From: Phycisphaerales bacterium
GTDB taxonomy: Bacteria > Planctomycetota > Phycisphaerae > SM23-33
Length of the DNA stretch: 11,632 nt
Direction of reading: 5' to 3'
NCBI GenBank assembly: GCA_003153915.1
Contig: PMBX01000165.1
Span: 1-11,632, forward strand
Each line of letters begins with the position of its first letter. The first letter of the stretch is position 1. Shown here one piece after another: positions 1 through 7,101 of this stretch. Position numbers and translations under genes: made by a program. The notes under the pieces were generated by a model. The model did not search any database. It saw only the letters and a list, made by a program, of their open reading frames with translations, and was not told where the DNA came from.

Positions 1-1351
1 GACGGTAGACCACTTTCGGCGGGCTGTTACTGGCATCCACGACGATCCGGCATCGCCGGAAGGCCCGCCCGTTTCCAGCCAGCGAGACGATGTCGGCTGA
101 GAACTGATATGACCGCGTCGTGATGTAATCGCCGATCCGGGCCGCCGTGGCGGAATTCCCCAATGCCTGCAACACCCACGCGATGCTGTTAGGATCGGCT
201 GAACCGTCCGCCCGCTTGGCCAGCAAGGCCGAAACGTCGTTTTCGCCCAGTCCAAGGCAGGTCAACACCTCACGCGGCGCCGTGTTGACATTGATCAACC
301 CCTGGGAAGATCCTCCGCTTCCCGCTGCGGTGATCCGTCCGGCGATGGCCAGGAAATCGGACACCGTCCACCCGTTGGGGGTGCGGAGGCAATAGCAGTC
401 ATAAAAGCGGAGGATGTTCCCATACCGTCTACCCGGGATTTGCTCGCGTATCTGCTGTATTTGACTGCGTATCTGGTCCCTGGTCCTGTTGTCTTTGCGT
501 TGTAGCAGTTTGATCAAATCGTCGGTCTGCTTGACGTCATCCACGTTGATCCGCGGATTCCCGGCGGCGGGAACGTTGCGCTCTCTGCTGTAGACGGTCA
601 CGAAAGGCCCCGGTCCTTTGTCCAGCCGGCCGTCACGGTTGTCGGGCGGCTCGGTATCGTTGGCATCGTCCTCGTTGATGTCCAGTACGCCGTTGCGGTT
701 GGTGTCCTCGCCGTAGAGAATCTCCCGGCTCATCCCCGCCACCAGGAGCAGCTCCTCAACCGTCTCCAGCGGGGACTTCTTGCTCTGATATGGATCATCC
801 AGGAGCATGTAATAGGAGCTGTCGGCCCCGCCCTGGGAGGGCACTTCATCGGGATCGCGCCAATCGACAATCGATGCCGCCAGATCGGCGGTCATGCCCG
901 GCAGACGCGACAGCATGTTCGCGTCGGCCCTGTTGAGGTTCACTTTCGACGCCTCGTCCACAACGCCGAAGGCGTATTCGCGATCGTTGTCGGAATTGTC
1001 GCGGATGATCCAGAAGGCCCCGTCGCCCAATCGAACGGCCTGGCAGGGCATGTCGGTTTCGGAGGGCACGGCGCCTTGAAGCGAATCCACGTTTACCAAC
1101 ACGTATTGGATGGCCCCCTGCTCGATGGCGTCGGCCGCTAGGGCGGCTGCTTCGTTGGCGGAACAACCGCCCTCGACTCGCATGGACCGTCCCAGCACCA
1201 GCACCAGTCCCACCAGCGCCATCAGGATCCACATGGTGACGATCAGGATCGTTCCCCGCCGGCTTCGTTTCCCTGGTCCCAAGGGCCGCGAACGCGGGCC
1301 TGCCATCGGTTTCCCCCACCGCTCATGGAGATGTCCCGCCTGCCTTTTCAT
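1..1351 (-). CDS. gspK: GspK-type minor pseudopilin of type II secretion, partial (C-terminal end outside window)
   Basis: The frame is open from the ATG at 1351 to the left window edge, giving 450 visible residues with no stop. GspK caps the pseudopilus tip as part of the GspI-J-K complex in the periplasm. Seen: a basic leader ending SRRG, predicted prepilin cleavage G33^T34, then a hydrophobic helix (about 34-55) lacking Glu at +5, as is usual for GspK. Two GspK-type SAM-like segments follow: KVNLNRADANMLSRLPGMT (about 136-154), continuing to IVDWRD, and LINVNTAPREVLTCLGL (about 352-368). An EF-hand-like loop lies at 216-227. The ATG at 1351 overlaps the gspJ stop as ATGA. A second in-frame ATG at 1306, also behind a G-rich stretch, is an alternative start. 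At more than 450 residues it is longer than the usual 300-330. Family assignment is firm; the exact start and end are not. Confidence 0.9.
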   Translation of the reverse strand, partial: MKRQAGHLHERWGKPMAGPRSRPLGPGKRSRRGTILIVTMWILMALVGLVLVLGRSMRVEGGCSANEAAALAADAIEQGAIQYVLVNVDSLQGAVPSETDMPCQAVRLGDGAFWIIRDNSDNDREYAFGVVDEASKVNLNRADANMLSRLPGMTADLAASIVDWRDPDEVPSQGGADSSYYMLLDDPYQSKKSPLETVEELLLVAGMSREILYGEDTNRNGVLDINEDDANDTEPPDNRDGRLDKGPGPFVTVYSRERNVPAAGNPRINVDDVKQTDDLIKLLQRKDNRTRDQIRSQIQQIREQIPGRRYGNILRFYDCYCLRTPNGWTVSDFLAIAGRITAAGSGGSSQGLINVNTAPREVLTCLGLGENDVSALLAKRADGSADPNSIAWVLQALGNSATAARIGDYITTRSYQFSADIVSLAGNGRAFRRCRIVVDASNSPPKVVYR

Positions 1352-2034
1352 GAGGTTCCCCCCGCGGTATCGGTTGTTTCATCCGGGACCGCCTGGCCAC
1401 AGGGAACCAACAAGACTCGCGTCATGCGGTAGCCGGACTGATCTTGCGATTTCGCCGTGGGTTCCTTCAATTCGAGTGTCACCTCCACTGCCGTCGGAAG
1501 CACGTTATTGCGGGTGGTGGAGTCCCAGGAATCCTGCCAGGCCGTACCATCGAAGTATCGCAGGTGAAACTCCTTGACGCCCCGGCAGACGACTTCCTGG
1601 ACCGGTTCGACCTGGCGGGTACTGAGCAGGTTCGTTGTGACCGCCCGAATCAGGGTGCTGCCGTTGGCATCCTCATCGACTTGGCAGAAGTACTCCACCA
1701 GGCGGATGTCACCCTCGCCAAAGGAGGTTTCAACATCTGCGGAAACAGTGTGCAACGATAATGTGTCGCCCTCGCTATCAGGCGAAACCGTCGCGTTGGC
1801 GCCGACAAAAGGTCCCGCCAGCAATCCCGTGGGCACGACCGCCGAGGCAATGTCTTGTCGAAGCATTTCAAAAGCCGCCTGAGATGCGCGGGGGGACTCA
1901 ACGGACCGCATCGCGCTTTCCTTGGCCCTGAAAGCGATATAAAGGCTGGCATACAGGGAGCCGGCCAGCACGGCCGTCATAGCGGTGGCCATCAGTATCT
2001 CCAGGAGCGTGAATCCCCCTCGGTGGTCTCTCAC
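1348..2034 (-). CDS. gspJ: GspJ-type minor pseudopilin
   Basis: 228 residues. The class III prepilin signal is short: RGGFTLLEIL, predicted cleavage G7^F8, with Glu12 at mature position +5, followed by one hydrophobic helix to about residue 36. The periplasmic body ends in a beta-rich PulJ-like half, with VKEFHLRYFDG (153-163) followed by WQDSW and VEVTLEL. GspJ joins GspI and GspK at the pseudopilus tip. The start is GTG at 2034, overlapping the gspI stop as GTGA. AGGAGG ends six bases before it, so the GTG is well supported. The stop overlaps the gspK ATG. Three cysteines (117, 150, 212) are present in the periplasmic part. Assignment as GspJ rather than another minor pseudopilin rests on body sequence, size and position between I and K. 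Confidence 0.88.
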   Translation of the reverse strand: MRDHRGGFTLLEILMATAMTAVLAGSLYASLYIAFRAKESAMRSVESPRASQAAFEMLRQDIASAVVPTGLLAGPFVGANATVSPDSEGDTLSLHTVSADVETSFGEGDIRLVEYFCQVDEDANGSTLIRAVTTNLLSTRQVEPVQEVVCRGVKEFHLRYFDGTAWQDSWDSTTRNNVLPTAVEVTLELKEPTAKSQDQSGYRMTRVLLVPCGQAVPDETTDTAGGTS

Positions 2035-2426
2035 AGTGAGCCTCCTGTGTAAACCAGCGTCGTCATTGTCACGCTACGGTCTCTCCCAAGTTGTCGCCAG
2101 AAAACCGTTACGTCCAGTTGGCGCAACGCCGGGTTGTCCCAGTCGCCCAGACGCGCCTCCCAGCGGTAGTCCGGCCAATCCGTCCCGAAATCTCCGCTCA
2201 GGACGTCATGCTGCAACTGAGCGGTGGCGACCAATTCCGACAATTTACCGTGGGCCAGGCTTGCCGCCTGCACCTGCCGGCGCGCCTGCTCCGCCGTCGC
2301 CAGGCTCAGCGATATGCCCTGCATGACGCTGGGCAACACGATCGTCGCCAGCGTGAGGGTGGCGAGGATCTCCACCAGCGTAAAACCGCCTCGACGAAGA
2401 ATTCGGGAATGTCCACGCGATGTCAT
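2031..2426 (-). CDS. gspI: GspI-type minor pseudopilin
   Basis: 131 residues, the normal size for GspI. The leader is basic (SRILRRGG) with predicted prepilin peptidase cleavage G14^F15 and the FTLVE motif placing Glu19 at +5. The helix that follows continues into an amphipathic stretch (EQARRQVQAASLAHGKLSEL). A small C-terminal domain contains DYRWEARLGDW and LDVTVFW, in the typical GspI pattern of a Trp-containing strand followed by a strand ending in V-x-W. The ATG at 2426 overlaps the gspH stop as ATGA, and the stop overlaps the gspJ GTG. GspI nucleates the tip complex with J and K in the periplasm. Position between H and J agrees. Confidence 0.87.
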   Translation of the reverse strand: MTSRGHSRILRRGGFTLVEILATLTLATIVLPSVMQGISLSLATAEQARRQVQAASLAHGKLSELVATAQLQHDVLSGDFGTDWPDYRWEARLGDWDNPALRQLDVTVFWRQLGRDRSVTMTTLVYTGGSL

Positions 2427-2971
2427 GGTTGTGAGTCCTTCGTCGGGCCTGACACGCGGAACGGTTCGGTGGGCGAGGCATTGGCGACAAGGAACACCTC
2501 GCCGCCCTGGCCGGTTATCTCGATGGCGGCAGTGTCGCTTCTTCCACTGGGATCGAACCGCACATACTCCGGTGTCGGTTCGCTCCCACTCGTCCGCAGC
2601 CGCACCTGGGCGCCCTGGGGCATCGGTATCTCTCGCCCAGGGTCTCCGTCGACAGGAACGAACGCCCCCGCTCGCTGCACGGTCACCCAGCAGGCGCGCC
2701 GCTGAGGATCGACATTCAGACGGCAGGGATGGCCTTGCGAGACGGCCTCAGATCGCGCCCAGCGGCTCAGCGAGACCACGCGCATGGCCGCATCGGCGCT
2801 CTGCCTCGAGGCGAAGAATCCACGCAGCGACGGGGAAACCATCGCCAGTGTCATGCTGATCAGTGCCAGCACCAGAATCAGTTCCAGCAGCGTAAAGCCG
2901 CCGGAAACCTTCCGAGTTGGTACGCGGCGCCCGGGGTGGGCGCTATGGTTGCGACCAGTTGTCAATGTCAT
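2423..2971 (-). CDS. gspH: GspH-type minor pseudopilin
   Basis: 182 residues from the ATG at 2971. The prepilin motif is SGGFTLLELI, with predicted cleavage G25^F26 and Glu30 at +5. The next stretch, ADAAMRVVSLSRWARSEAVSQG, matches the GspH/FimT pattern of an amphipathic helix ending in ARSEA, followed by beta strands. Two close cysteines (83 and 94) could pair. The start is uncertain. No ATG, GTG or TTG lies between the end of gspG and the prepilin motif, so the gene must begin inside gspG. Options are ATG 2971 (behind GGTGGAGG), ATG 2992 and TTG 3001. The first gives the shortest overlap (29 nt). GspH lies below the tip complex in the pseudopilus. Confidence 0.87.
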   Translation of the reverse strand: MTLTTGRNHSAHPGRRVPTRKVSGGFTLLELILVLALISMTLAMVSPSLRGFFASRQSADAAMRVVSLSRWARSEAVSQGHPCRLNVDPQRRACWVTVQRAGAFVPVDGDPGREIPMPQGAQVRLRTSGSEPTPEYVRFDPSGRSDTAAIEITGQGGEVFLVANASPTEPFRVSGPTKDSQP

Positions 2972-3410
2972 CGCCTCCACCGTCCTGGCCATCTGGACCA
3001 AAAGAGTACAGATCGTAGCCAGTGGTGTTGTGTTGCCCGGGGCAACGATAGACGTAGTAGTTCCCCCAAGGGTCCTTGGGCAGTCCCTTCTTGAGGTAAG
3101 GCCCCCGCCAGCCGTCGGTGTTGGCGGGCTGTTCCAACAGCGCTCGGATGCCTTCTTCCGCAGTGGGGTGTCGGCTGCAATCGACCTCGAAGGCGTCCAG
3201 CGCCACTTCGATATTGGCGATGTCGGTGCCCGCGGCGGTGATCTTGGCCTGCTCCGACCGCTTGGTAAACTTGGGGACGACGATCGCCGCCAGCGCCGCC
3301 AGGATCACCAGCACCAGCAGCAGTTCGATGAGGGTGAAACCACCGCCCGTGGTCCGGTCCACCGGCCTATTCAACGCGCGCTTCCGTGGGATGTTCATGG
3401 ATTTCCTCAT
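2943..3410 (-). CDS. gspG: GspG major pseudopilin
   Basis: 155 residues. The major subunit that polymerises into the periplasmic pseudopilus. It has a 24-residue leader, cleavage GGG24^F25, FTLIE with Glu29 at +5, and a long hydrophobic helix. The body carries the hallmarks of the T2SG family: HPTAEEGIRALLEQP (81-95), then GWRGPYLKKGLPKDPWGN (100-117), PGQHN (124-128), and the C-terminal calcium-loop region LYSFGPDGQDGGGDDIDNW (134-152). The ATG at 3410 shares its A with the gspF TAA stop (TAATG). Cys78 and Cys123 sit where many proteobacterial homologues have Asn/Gly and Ser, suggesting a disulfide. This is the clearest evidence that the cluster is a type II system rather than a type IV pilus. 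Confidence 0.95.
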   Translation of the reverse strand: MRKSMNIPRKRALNRPVDRTTGGGFTLIELLLVLVILAALAAIVVPKFTKRSEQAKITAAGTDIANIEVALDAFEVDCSRHPTAEEGIRALLEQPANTDGWRGPYLKKGLPKDPWGNYYVYRCPGQHNTTGYDLYSFGPDGQDGGGDDIDNWSQP

Positions 3411-4630
3411 TAGCGAATATAATCCTGAAGGGTGAACACCGGCAGCAACATGCCGATGACGACGGTGCCCACAAGGGCGGCCATCACGAATAACATGGCC
3501 GGTTCCGCCAGTGCCACCAACGTGCGGAGGCGGCGGTCCAATTCGGCCTCATTGACTACAGCCAGGCGTAACAATTCCGCGTCCAACCGGCTGCTCTCCT
3601 CGGCGATGGCGATGATTTCGACCACTGAGGGTGGGAACAGAGCAGGGCATTTGGCCAGGCTTCCCGACAGGCTTGCTCCGCGCTGGACTTCCTCGATGGA
3701 TGCGGTCACGGCATCGGCGAGGGTCTGGTTTCCAATGGCCTCCCTGGCCACCCGCAGCGACGTCACCATGGCCACTCCAGCCCCCAGCAGCGTGCCCAAC
3801 ATCCGGCAGAATCGCACCAGCGCAAACCTCGCCATTACTGGCCCCAGCCCCGGAACCGCCAACAGCGTCCGTTCCATCAATCGCCGGCCTGACTCGCTCT
3901 TGAGCGCCCGGCGGGACAGCACCACGGCCACCACCAGCAACCCCACCAGAAACAAACCATACTTGGTGATAAAGCCGCTGGCTGCGACGATCGCAAGTGT
4001 CAGGGCGGGCAATGCGGCGCCGAATTCCGAGAAAATGCCCGAGAAACGGGGAATGAAGAACGTCAACAGGAAGATCAGCACCCCGGTGGCCAGCACGGCC
4101 AGCACCATGGGATACGCCATGGCGCTGCGAACCCTGGACTTGAGGTCGCGCTCCCGCGAGCGGAAGTCGGCGATTTGCGACAGGACCACGTCGAGGAATC
4201 CACCGGCCTCCCCGGCCCGCACCATCGCCACCTGCACGGGAGGGAAGGACCGCGGACAGCGGGCCATTGCATCGGCCAGGGGTATTCCACCGACCACATC
4301 GTCGTGGATCGCGGCCCATTGTTTCTTGGCTGCCGGGCTGGAAGCCTCGCGGGCCAGGATGTGCAACGCCCTGCTGAGCGGAACCCCCCCCGACAACAGA
4401 TTGGAAAGTTCGCGTGTGAACGCCTCGGCGGCGACCGCCGAGACCCGTCCCCCGCCGCCAGGCCGAACCGCTTCCTTTCTAAGGACAGCCGGCTGCTCCA
4501 GCACCTTGATTGGGATGAGTCCCTTGCGGCCGATCTCGTTCAGTGCGGCGGAGCGGTTAGGCGCGGGAATATTTCCGGAGGTATTCTGCCCGGAAGCGTC
4601 AACGGCTATGTATTCGTAGACGGGCATCAT
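3410..4630 (-). CDS. gspF: GspF inner-membrane platform protein
   Basis: 406 residues, the usual length for GspF/PulF. It is the polytopic platform that couples the GspE ATPase to pseudopilus growth. The N-terminus MPVYEYIAVDASGQ and the spacing of domains are typical. Two T2SF repeats are visible, about 70-195 (FTRELSNLLSGGVPLSRAL) and 273-397 (FCRMLGTLLGAGVAMVTSL). The repeats share the patterns F-x-R-x-L-x-x-L-L-x-x-G-V and, later, VRAGEAGG versus IAIAEESS. Three hydrophobic segments are seen at about 171-195, 215-240 and 374-397. The ATG at 4630 overlaps the gspE stop as ATGA; a second ATG follows immediately. The stop is fused to the gspG start. Confidence 0.95.
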   Translation of the reverse strand: MMPVYEYIAVDASGQNTSGNIPAPNRSAALNEIGRKGLIPIKVLEQPAVLRKEAVRPGGGGRVSAVAAEAFTRELSNLLSGGVPLSRALHILAREASSPAAKKQWAAIHDDVVGGIPLADAMARCPRSFPPVQVAMVRAGEAGGFLDVVLSQIADFRSRERDLKSRVRSAMAYPMVLAVLATGVLIFLLTFFIPRFSGIFSEFGAALPALTLAIVAASGFITKYGLFLVGLLVVAVVLSRRALKSESGRRLMERTLLAVPGLGPVMARFALVRFCRMLGTLLGAGVAMVTSLRVAREAIGNQTLADAVTASIEEVQRGASLSGSLAKCPALFPPSVVEIIAIAEESSRLDAELLRLAVVNEAELDRRLRTLVALAEPAMLFVMAALVGTVVIGMLLPVFTLQDYIR

Positions 4631-6396
4631 TCATCCCCCGCCTGGGCAAGGGCGCCATCGGGGCCTGTCACGGCTGCTTCGACGGCCTTGTTCCCATTGC
4701 TGTTGAGACGGTCCTCCTTGGTCGCCCGCAGGACCTCCTCCAGCGTGGTATTTCCCATCCGGACCAGCCGCCAGCCATCCTCTCGCAGACTGCTCATGCC
4801 TCCCCTGGCGGCCTCCTTGCGGATGTCCCCGGCGGAGGCCCTCTCCAGGATCATCGCGCGGAGGGTTTCATTGACGGGCATGATCTCGAAGATGCCCGTT
4901 CGCCCGTGATAACCGGTTCCCTGGCATTGGCGGCATCCCCGCCCGTGATACAGCACCTCGGGCATATCCCCGCCAAACTCCGCCCGCAGCGCCGAAGCGT
5001 CGGGAGGGACGAACGTCTCCTTGCAATCTGTGCAGATCAGCCGGACGAGCCGCTGGGCCAGGACCATCTCCAGTGACGAGGCGACCAGGAACGGTTCGAT
5101 GCCCATGTCCACCAGCCGGGTCAAGGCGCCGGGGGCGTCGTTGGTGTGAAGGGTGGAAAAGACCAGGTGTCCCGTCAGCGAGGCCTGCACGGCGATCTCC
5201 GCTGTCTCGCGGTCGCGAATCTCGCCGATGAGGATCACGTCTGGATCATGCCGCAGCACCGACCGCAGCCCGCGCGCGAAGGTCAACCCGGCCTTGGTTG
5301 CCACCTGAATCTGGTTGATGCCGCCCAGGTGGTATTCGACGGGGTCCTCGATGGTCACGATCTTCCGCTGTACGTCGTTGATCCGCGACAGTCCGGCGTA
5401 GAGCGTGGTGGTCTTTCCGCTTCCGGTAGGCCCTGTGACCAACACGATTCCGTGGGGCATTTCCAGGACTCGCTCGAACGTGCGGCGGTCCCGCGGGGCC
5501 ATGCCCAGATGCTCCATTCCAAGCAGCGTGGCGCTTCGGTCCAGCAGGCGGAGCACCACCGCCTCCCCGTGCAACATGGGGATCACCGAGACGCGCACGT
5601 CGATTTCTCGCGAGGCTACCCGCAGCTTGATGCGCCCGTCCTGGGGAAGGCGCTTCTCGGCGATGTCCAGGCGGCTGAGTATCTTAAGGCGCGACACGAT
5701 CGCCGGCTGGAATCGGCGGACCTCAGGGGGAATATTGGCCTCCTGAAGCACGCCGTCCACGCGGTATCGCACGCGGAAGGAATCCTCGAAGGGTTCGAAG
5801 TGAACGTCCGTGGCCCGGCGTTCAATGGCCTCGGCAAGCACCTGGTTGACGAAGGTGATGATCGAGACGTCCTCGGCGGCCGAAGCCAGGTCCACATCCT
5901 CGTCGTCCTGGCGGTCCAGAACCTGGACGCCCGCCTCGGCGGCCTCGGAAACCAGGGATTGGAGCGTGTCCGCCCCGACGCCCAAGAGGCTCTTTAGGTA
6001 GCGGTCGATCTCGGAGGCCGTCGCCAAGGCCGGGCGAAGTTCCAGACCGCTGACGAGCCTCAGTTCGTCCAGGCCCGTTGTGTCGAAAATTTTACTGGTG
6101 GCCACCAGCACCGCGCCGTCCCGACTACAAAGGGGCAGCAAGCGATGCGTCATAAGAATGCGAACGGGAAACTGTGAGAGGAATTCTTTGGCGGGCGGAT
6201 TCGACTCCAGATCGACGTACGGGATGTCGAACTCGCCGGCCAGAAAACGAAGGATCGCCTCCTGGGCAGCAGCACCGGTTGAGGCCAGCGCCTCGTCGAT
6301 GGTATGGCCCTGGGACATCAGCGATTCAACGGCGCGGGCGTCCTGCTCGGACAGCAGGCCCGCTCGTTCCATCTTGGATAATAGCCGGTTCTCCAA
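4627..6396 (-). CDS. gspE: GspE type II secretion assembly ATPase
   Basis: 589 residues, somewhat longer than typical GspE. Cytoplasmic hexameric ATPase that powers pseudopilus assembly. An N-terminal GspE/MshEN-like domain spans about 1-155. The catalytic domain has an Asp box (ATDVHFEPFEDSFRVRYRVDG, residues 195-215), Walker A GPTGSGKTT (322-330), Walker B with Glu392 in ILIGEIRD, and a His box around STLHTNDA (414-421). It also has the four-cysteine zinc site C455/C458 and C488/C491 that marks the GspE subfamily. A polar, probably disordered tail follows residue 560. The start is uncertain: TTG at 6396 is the furthest in-frame option before a stop, and ATG at 6372 would remove eight residues. 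Neither has a strong ribosome site. First gene of the secretion run, 89 nt after the upstream gene. Confidence 0.95.
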   Translation of the reverse strand: MENRLLSKMERAGLLSEQDARAVESLMSQGHTIDEALASTGAAAQEAILRFLAGEFDIPYVDLESNPPAKEFLSQFPVRILMTHRLLPLCSRDGAVLVATSKIFDTTGLDELRLVSGLELRPALATASEIDRYLKSLLGVGADTLQSLVSEAAEAGVQVLDRQDDEDVDLASAAEDVSIITFVNQVLAEAIERRATDVHFEPFEDSFRVRYRVDGVLQEANIPPEVRRFQPAIVSRLKILSRLDIAEKRLPQDGRIKLRVASREIDVRVSVIPMLHGEAVVLRLLDRSATLLGMEHLGMAPRDRRTFERVLEMPHGIVLVTGPTGSGKTTTLYAGLSRINDVQRKIVTIEDPVEYHLGGINQIQVATKAGLTFARGLRSVLRHDPDVILIGEIRDRETAEIAVQASLTGHLVFSTLHTNDAPGALTRLVDMGIEPFLVASSLEMVLAQRLVRLICTDCKETFVPPDASALRAEFGGDMPEVLYHGRGCRQCQGTGYHGRTGIFEIMPVNETLRAMILERASAGDIRKEAARGGMSSLREDGWRLVRMGNTTLEEVLRATKEDRLNSNGNKAVEAAVTGPDGALAQAGDE

Positions 6397-6485
6397 TGGA
6401 CGTTCTCGCTAGGAACCACCCGCCCGCCGCCCGGTCGGGCATAATCAGCCGTCGCGGGCGGCGGGGAGAAGTTCAACGTATTCGG
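6397..6485 (-). promoter_or_regulatory. GC-rich hairpin in the leader of gspE
   Basis: The arms CCCGCCGCCCG (6423-6433) and CGGGCGGCGGG (6455-6465) are perfect 11-bp inverted complements with a 21-nt loop. On the transcribed minus strand the stem is followed by GGTTCC and not by a T-run, so it is not a standard intrinsic terminator. It ends 27 nt before the TTG start of gspE. It could be an attenuator, a processing or stability element, or a weak terminator. I see no convincing promoter in this gap. Confidence 0.5.
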
Positions 6486-7058
6486 TTAGTCCAGCATTCC
6501 CATCATGACCAGCCGGGCTTCCTGTCGAACGGACAGTACCTCGCGCAGGTCTTTCTGCGCCGCTTCAAGGTCGGTCTTGGCCTTGGCCTTGATGTCGCGG
6601 AGCTTCGTCAGCGCCGTCTTGATTTCATCTGGAGCGGCATCGCCCTTGTCCAGCACAGCCGAGAGGGCCTGGGTGGCCTTGGCTACTTCCGACTGAGGCT
6701 GAGACTGATTATCCCGCGCCGGTCGCGAAGAGGCGTCCTGGCCGCCACGATTGCGCCCCATCATGCCACGGCCCATCATCATCCCGATCCCGCCGCGCGC
6801 ATCCATCGACAGGGTCATGACCTTCTCGACCTTCGGTCCCAGGGCCTTCCACTCCTCGTCGGTGGCCCCGAGGGTGTCCTTCATACGGTCCATCATCCGC
6901 TGGCGCATCTGCGCGGGGTCTCTTCCGTTGCGCCCGCGGTTCTGCTGTTGCTGGTCGCCGCGGTCTTCCTGAGCTTCCTGGCAGATAGCCTGTCCCACAT
7001 AGAACAGGCCGATCGCGGCAACACACATCAGAATCACCACTGCCTTGCGATTGAACAT
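6486..7058 (-). CDS. Met-rich secreted protein of unknown function, possibly LTxxQ-related
   Basis: 190 residues. A Sec signal peptide is clear (MFNRKAVVIL then a hydrophobic core to about residue 24), so the product is probably periplasmic. After a Gln/Arg-rich linker (about 34-48) comes a helical region rich in Met and Arg (DPAQMRQRMMDRMKDTLGA). It is followed by GATDEEWKALGPKVEKVMTL, the Met/Gly segment MMMGRGMMGR (93-102), a polar linker, and a C-terminal helix ending LSVRQEARLVMMGMLD. The last motif resembles an LTxxQ-like end. I do not assign a function. The Met clusters could bind a soft metal such as copper, which is inference. The start ATG has AAAGGAG seven bases upstream. It lies 43 nt after the Spy/CnrX-like gene and is probably in the same transcript. 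Confidence 0.75.
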   Translation of the reverse strand: MFNRKAVVILMCVAAIGLFYVGQAICQEAQEDRGDQQQQNRGRNGRDPAQMRQRMMDRMKDTLGATDEEWKALGPKVEKVMTLSMDARGGIGMMMGRGMMGRNRGGQDASSRPARDNQSQPQSEVAKATQALSAVLDKGDAAPDEIKTALTKLRDIKAKAKTDLEAAQKDLREVLSVRQEARLVMMGMLD

Positions 7059-7101
7059 TGTTGGCTCCTTTCATGGAGTTTCTAGAGATACGGTCCGAAA
7101 A

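Noticed and set aside
846..1319. A 157-codon minus-strand open frame at the start of gspK
   Set aside because: It is rich in Arg and Gly with no domain. The adjacent frame from 1351 reads as a full GspK, so this is a shadow.
3432..4619. A 395-codon plus-strand frame opposite gspF
   Set aside because: Its composition is dominated by Arg, Ser, Ala and Thr with no hydrophobic pattern or motif, and it is antisense to a firm gspF. High GC makes such long antisense frames common.
7059..7101. CTCC-ATGAAA-GGAG hairpin masking the ribosome site of the Met-rich protein gene
   Set aside because: The stem is only four base pairs, which is too weak to support a regulatory call.
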